Origin: Vibrio penaeicida | GTDB taxonomy: Bacteria > Pseudomonadota > Gammaproteobacteria > Enterobacterales > Vibrionaceae | Assembly (NCBI RefSeq): GCF_002933855.1 | Contig: NZ_BFAQ01000055.1 | Location: 1-64,000 of the forward strand | Reading direction: 5' to 3' | DNA: 64,000 bases | Part shown: in pieces, positions 60,765 through 64,000 of the stretch | Numbering within the stretch: position 1 is the first letter of the stretch | Layout of the letters: each line of letters begins with the position of its first letter | Position numbers and translations under genes: made by a program | Notes under the pieces: model-generated | The model's input: the letters and a program-made list of their open reading frames with translations, nothing else | Told to the model about the DNA's origin: nothing | Databases searched by the model: none

Positions 60765-61742
60765 TTACCAATGTTTGTAACGGCTGAGTAAATAGATGAA
60801 GTAGGGTGCGCCAATGAAGGCAGTGAGCACACCAGCGGGAAGCTCGATAGGTGGCATTAATATTCGAGCAAATAGGTCGGCGCTGAGTAGTAAAACCGCC
60901 CCAATGAGAATGGTCGCCGGAATGAGTACAAGGTGGCTCCCTCTAACCATCATTCGTGCCGCGTGTGGTGCAACCAAACCGATAAAGCCAATGTTGCCAC
61001 AAATAGAAACGGCCACACACGCCAGCGCAATAGAGACCACCAAAGCAAATAACCGAGTGAATGGCACCGCCACACCCAAACTGTGGGCAGTGTCGTCGCC
61101 TAGGCTGAGGAGATCCAGCTTATAAGCGAAGTAAACCGCAAAAGGCACTAAACAAAGTAACCAAAGGACCAGTGTCGGCACGTGTGTCCAATTTCGCCCC
61201 CAGACTGATCCAGTTAGCCAAACCATTGAGGTATTGATTTCCAGCGGGAAACTCACCAAAAGAAAATCGATACCAGCAGAAAAAACAGCCGCAAGCGCAA
61301 TGCCGACCAAGGCAAAAGAGGCGGGTCTATCTAGCAAGCCTTTCGCGAGTAACAACAAAATAAGCGTAGACACGGCTCCGCCCGTGAGCGCGACAACAGG
61401 CAACCAATGGATGGGCATGTCGTTAAAAAATATATTGGCAACAACAACCGCAAAACTGGCTCCGGACGTTACGCCAAGAATATCGGGCGAGGCTAATGGG
61501 TTTCTCACGACGCCTTGAACCAGCAACCCAGAGAGCGCTAATGCTCCTCCAACTAAACTTCCCACCAACATTCTCGGCATTCTGTATCCGTACAACACAA
61601 ACTCATGCTCGGTGGACTGCCCGAATAATGTCGAGAATATTTGATCCCATGGAATAACAACCGCGCCTGCGCTAACGTGCCATGTCGCGAATCCTACCCA
61701 AATAAAACCGAGCAACGCAGTCCAGTGATACCAACGAATCAT
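60765..61742 (-). CDS. fecD: ferric dicitrate ABC transporter permease
   Basis: A 325-aa FecCD-family permease with about nine or ten helices. GALALSGLLVQGVVRNPLASPDILGVTSGASFAVV and CGNIGFIGLVAPHAARMMVRGSH (ATPase contact) are hallmarks. The start overlaps the end of fecC by 4 bases (ATGA). Confidence 0.88.
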   Translation of the reverse strand: MIRWYHWTALLGFIWVGFATWHVSAGAVVIPWDQIFSTLFGQSTEHEFVLYGYRMPRMLVGSLVGGALALSGLLVQGVVRNPLASPDILGVTSGASFAVVVANIFFNDMPIHWLPVVALTGGAVSTLILLLLAKGLLDRPASFALVGIALAAVFSAGIDFLLVSFPLEINTSMVWLTGSVWGRNWTHVPTLVLWLLCLVPFAVYFAYKLDLLSLGDDTAHSLGVAVPFTRLFALVVSIALACVAVSICGNIGFIGLVAPHAARMMVRGSHLVLIPATILIGAVLLLSADLFARILMPPIELPAGVLTAFIGAPYFIYLLSRYKHW

Positions 61743-62791
61743 CGGATCTCTCCCATTTTCAAACGAACGAAACCAAGGAAGAACAACGCACCAATCATCG
61801 TGGTAATAATACCGACGGGCGTTTCTTGCCCTTGTGAAAGGTATCGACTTGCAATATCAGAATACATAACGAGATTTGCACCCAGAAGCGCCGTTACAGG
61901 CAGTTGAGATCGAATATCCGAGCCCACCAAAAAGCGGGCAAGATGCGGAGCAATCAAACCAACAAAGGCGATTGGCCCTGCGACACTGACGCTGGACGCA
62001 ATAAGCAATACAACAACAATGCTGCTTATCGTTCGAACACGAAAAAGATTTCCGCCAACCGAGCGCATCAATTCTTCTCCCAGTTTGAGCAGGTTGAGCT
62101 GAAACGCCAAATAGACCGAGACCAAAAAGCCAATGGTTACACTAGGTATCACTAACAATGCGTCGTCCCAATCCGTGTTCGCGACGGAACCCGTTAGCCA
62201 ATGCAGCACACCATAGGCATTTTCGTCGGCAAAGATAACGGCAGCACGCGTAAGAGAGATAAACAAAAAGTTCAGTGCGATACCGGCAAGAATAATACGA
62301 AGTGGATGTGGTCTAGCAGTATGAAGCCCAGCAAGGAAGAACACCAACGTGCCAGCAAATGCAGCACCTGCAAACGTAACAACCAGAACAGGGACGGACT
62401 CAAGCCACGGAAGTAAACCCGTAGATGCGAAGGCAAACGCAAACGCGGCACCTGCACTTACCCCCAAGATAGAGGGAGAGGCGAGTGGGTTTCGCGTGAT
62501 CGACTGCATTAACAAACCTGCGACGCCAAGCCCAGCGCCCACAAAGGTCGCGGCTAAAGTGCGAGGTAAACGAATGGAATAGATAATGTGTTGGTGGATA
62601 ACATTGCCTTCTCTGCCCAGTAGGAAATCGGCAACATCAGCCCAGTTCATAGGAAAACTGGCCGCATTAATCAGCGACCAGCCCATACCCAAAATAAGAA
62701 AAAACATCAGCCCTAAGATCATCGCCGGAAAGCGGTAGGACTGACGTTTTACTTTTGGAAGTGTATGACTTCGGAATTGAATGAAAGCCAT
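61739..62791 (-). CDS. fecC: ferric dicitrate ABC transporter permease
   Basis: A 350-aa FecCD-family permease, partner of FecD. GAGLGVAGLLMQSITRNPLASPSILGVSAGAAF and AGPIAFVGLIAPHLARFLVGSD are typical. The N-terminus is about 18 residues longer than usual (FIQFRSHTLPKVKRQ), with a basic stretch before helix 1. The ATG shares one base with the fecB stop (TAATG). Confidence 0.88.
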   Translation of the reverse strand: MAFIQFRSHTLPKVKRQSYRFPAMILGLMFFLILGMGWSLINAASFPMNWADVADFLLGREGNVIHQHIIYSIRLPRTLAATFVGAGLGVAGLLMQSITRNPLASPSILGVSAGAAFAFAFASTGLLPWLESVPVLVVTFAGAAFAGTLVFFLAGLHTARPHPLRIILAGIALNFLFISLTRAAVIFADENAYGVLHWLTGSVANTDWDDALLVIPSVTIGFLVSVYLAFQLNLLKLGEELMRSVGGNLFRVRTISSIVVVLLIASSVSVAGPIAFVGLIAPHLARFLVGSDIRSQLPVTALLGANLVMYSDIASRYLSQGQETPVGIITTMIGALFFLGFVRLKMGEIR

Positions 62792-63672
62792 TACTGTCTT
62801 AGCAAATGCTCAATTTCTGAAGCCATGATTTCAGCAGCGATCATTCCACGGTTTAGAGACCACAACCTTGCATCTGTTTCTACGTATTGGTCGTTCTTAA
62901 CCGATGTCATTAGTGACCAAAGTGGGTTTTGCTTGTATTTATCGACGGTGGTTTCAGAGCCGTACTCACCCACAAGGAAATAGTCTGGGTTCAGCTTAAC
63001 CAAGTTTTCTAATGTCGTACCGATGTAAGCTTTGCCACCATCTTCTGTAATAGGAGAGCTAAGACCTAATCGAGAAACGACACCGCCAGCGTAAGCTTTA
63101 GGGCCGTGCATCCAAACGCCCTTCGATGTTGAGACAGCAAACATAACCGTCGCTTTTTTGTTAACGCGATTCGCAACCTCATCCATACGTTTACTGTGCG
63201 CGGCAACCAGCGACTTCATTTCTTTTTCACGATCAAATGCAGCGGCGATTTTTACGCCCGCAGCGAGGTTATCTTCGTAGGTTTCGCCACGGCTTTTAAG
63301 AATAAGCGTTGGCGCAATACGCTTAAGATCTTCATAGATCGCTTCATGGCGTTCGATATCGGCGATGATTAAATCGGGCTTTAGCGACGAGATAACTTCT
63401 AAGCTCGGTTGAGAGCGAGAGCCTACCGACGTCCAATCTGAGATTTTATTGCGTATTGGCTCTATAACTCGGTTAACGTCGCCATCGTCGGCGACACCAA
63501 CAGGAGAAACACCAAGGTTAGCTAACGCATCAACAAAGCTGAATTCAAGCACCACAACTCGAACAGGCGCTTTTTCTAGTTTTAGCGTGCTCAATTCGTC
63601 TTTAACTTCAATGGATGCAAATGCCTGAAAGGTGAGGAGCAAAAGGGTGGGCATTAACCACTTTTTAAACAT
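62791..63672 (-). CDS. fecB: periplasmic iron(III) dicitrate binding protein
   Basis: A 293-aa class III binding protein. Signal peptide at 1-19. It follows E. coli FecB closely: LEKAPVRVVVLEFSFVDALA, VGVADDGD, WTSVGSRSQPSLEVISSLKPDLIIAD, RIAPTLILKSRGETYEDNL, NPLWSLMTSVKNDQ. First gene of fecBCDE. A perfect 15-bp Fur box is about 52 bases upstream of the ATG. The outer-membrane receptor FecA and regulators FecIR are not in the window. Confidence 0.9.
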   Translation of the reverse strand: MFKKWLMPTLLLLTFQAFASIEVKDELSTLKLEKAPVRVVVLEFSFVDALANLGVSPVGVADDGDVNRVIEPIRNKISDWTSVGSRSQPSLEVISSLKPDLIIADIERHEAIYEDLKRIAPTLILKSRGETYEDNLAAGVKIAAAFDREKEMKSLVAAHSKRMDEVANRVNKKATVMFAVSTSKGVWMHGPKAYAGGVVSRLGLSSPITEDGGKAYIGTTLENLVKLNPDYFLVGEYGSETTVDKYKQNPLWSLMTSVKNDQYVETDARLWSLNRGMIAAEIMASEIEHLLRQ

Positions 63673-63723
63673 ATTTAAATCCTTAATATGATTATTATTT
63701 AATTGCGTCCCTTATATCACAAA

Positions 63724-63738
63724 TGATAATCATTATCA
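63724..63738. promoter_or_regulatory. perfect Fur box of fecBCDE
   Basis: TGATAATCATTATCA, a perfect 7-1-7 palindrome, followed by a further overlapping half-site (TAATC). Strong Fur repression of fecBCDE is expected. The divergent DUF3820 gene might be affected as well. Confidence 0.95.
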
Positions 63739-63822
63739 TAATCAAGGTTGAGATAGAATCAGCTTTTGTTCAAAAGATTTGGTATTCTGCTGCGAATTAA
63801 TTTTTTTGGGTGATTTGGGTAT

Positions 63823-64000
63823 ATGTTGGAAAAAGAAAATTTAATCAAACTCGCTCGAATGCAAATGCCATTTGGAAAATACGCAGGCAGGGTACTAATC
63901 GATTTGCCAGAAGAATACCTACTCTGGTTTGATAAGAAAGGGTGGCCACAAGGCGAACTGGGGGAGCTTTTGAAGCTTTGCCTAGCACTGAAAATTGAAG
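63823..64000 (+). CDS. DUF3820 family protein, partial
   Basis: The first 59 codons of a gene cut by the window edge, starting MLEKENLIKLARMQMPFGKY, with LIDLPEEYLLWFDKKGWPQG and GELLKLCLALKIE. This matches the DUF3820 family of short proteins (about 70-80 aa), so little is missing. Function unknown; some relatives are annotated as quorum-sensing-regulated virulence factors. Divergent from fecB. Confidence 0.85.
   Translation, partial: MLEKENLIKLARMQMPFGKYAGRVLIDLPEEYLLWFDKKGWPQGELGELLKLCLALKIE

Overview
The window looks like part of a Vibrio (Vibrionaceae) genome. The evidence is moderate AT content, Vibrio-type protein relatives throughout (VctP/CeuE-like and FecB-like iron proteins, YaeQ, CreA, Gsk, RavA-ViaA, CydABX, NirBDC), Fur boxes of gammaproteobacterial type, and tRNA-Leu/tRNA-Cys arrays. 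No phage, transposase, integrase or CRISPR array is visible. The mix of accessory transport, respiration and signalling genes would suit a secondary chromosome, but that is an inference.

Layout. 1-2.6 kb: 2-keto-3-deoxygalactonate catabolism (dgoK-dgoA) with a FadR-type repressor and two matching operator palindromes. 2.7-5.5 kb: small enzymes (quinol monooxygenase-like, GloA, YjjG, a glutaredoxin-like protein). 5.6-14.4 kb: a Fur-controlled ferric-catecholate uptake locus holding two permeases, an ATPase, a siderophore-interacting flavoprotein, a two-component system, a TonB-dependent receptor and a CeuE/VctP-like binding protein. 14.5-16.3 kb: maa, yaeQ and a coupled unknown gene. 16.4-24.9 kb: an eight-gene signalling operon on the minus strand. 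It has a PhnD-like periplasmic binding protein with no transporter, a membrane histidine kinase, two soluble kinases, a REC regulator with a catalytically broken HD-GYP domain, a REC-HDOD regulator, a CheY and a CheC. This is the best candidate here for an undescribed system.

25-39.3 kb is mostly single housekeeping or transport genes: an MFS carrier, gsk, creA, a frameshifted lipoprotein gene, a periplasmic-sensor HD-GYP phosphodiesterase, yieH, tyrP, acpH, an RhlE-type helicase, glpQ, ltaE and a NudF-type Nudix hydrolase. It also holds a possible structured leader ahead of a 36-residue acidic peptide. 39.5-42.7 kb is ravA-viaA. At 42.9-43.5 kb a Cys-Leu-(decayed 101-bp repeats)-Cys tRNA array lies upstream of an alpha-amylase, a MocR-type regulator, cydABX, nirBD-nirC-cobA, an aminotransferase with a divergent MerR regulator, a short RTX-like protein and an unknown protein. 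A second Leu-Cys tRNA array with the same promoter follows at 58.7 kb, so about 15 kb is bracketed by direct repeats.

The right end (59-63.7 kb) has a TPR membrane protein and a Fur-controlled fecBCDE ferric-dicitrate ABC transporter without a visible fecA. The last gene (DUF3820) runs off the window. Working logic: two iron systems respond to Fur, with the catecholate receptor probably also induced by its own two-component system. The nir genes carry an FNR site and a NarL/NarP-like site spaced as in E. coli nirB. cobA (siroheme synthesis) sits behind the siroheme-dependent NirB.
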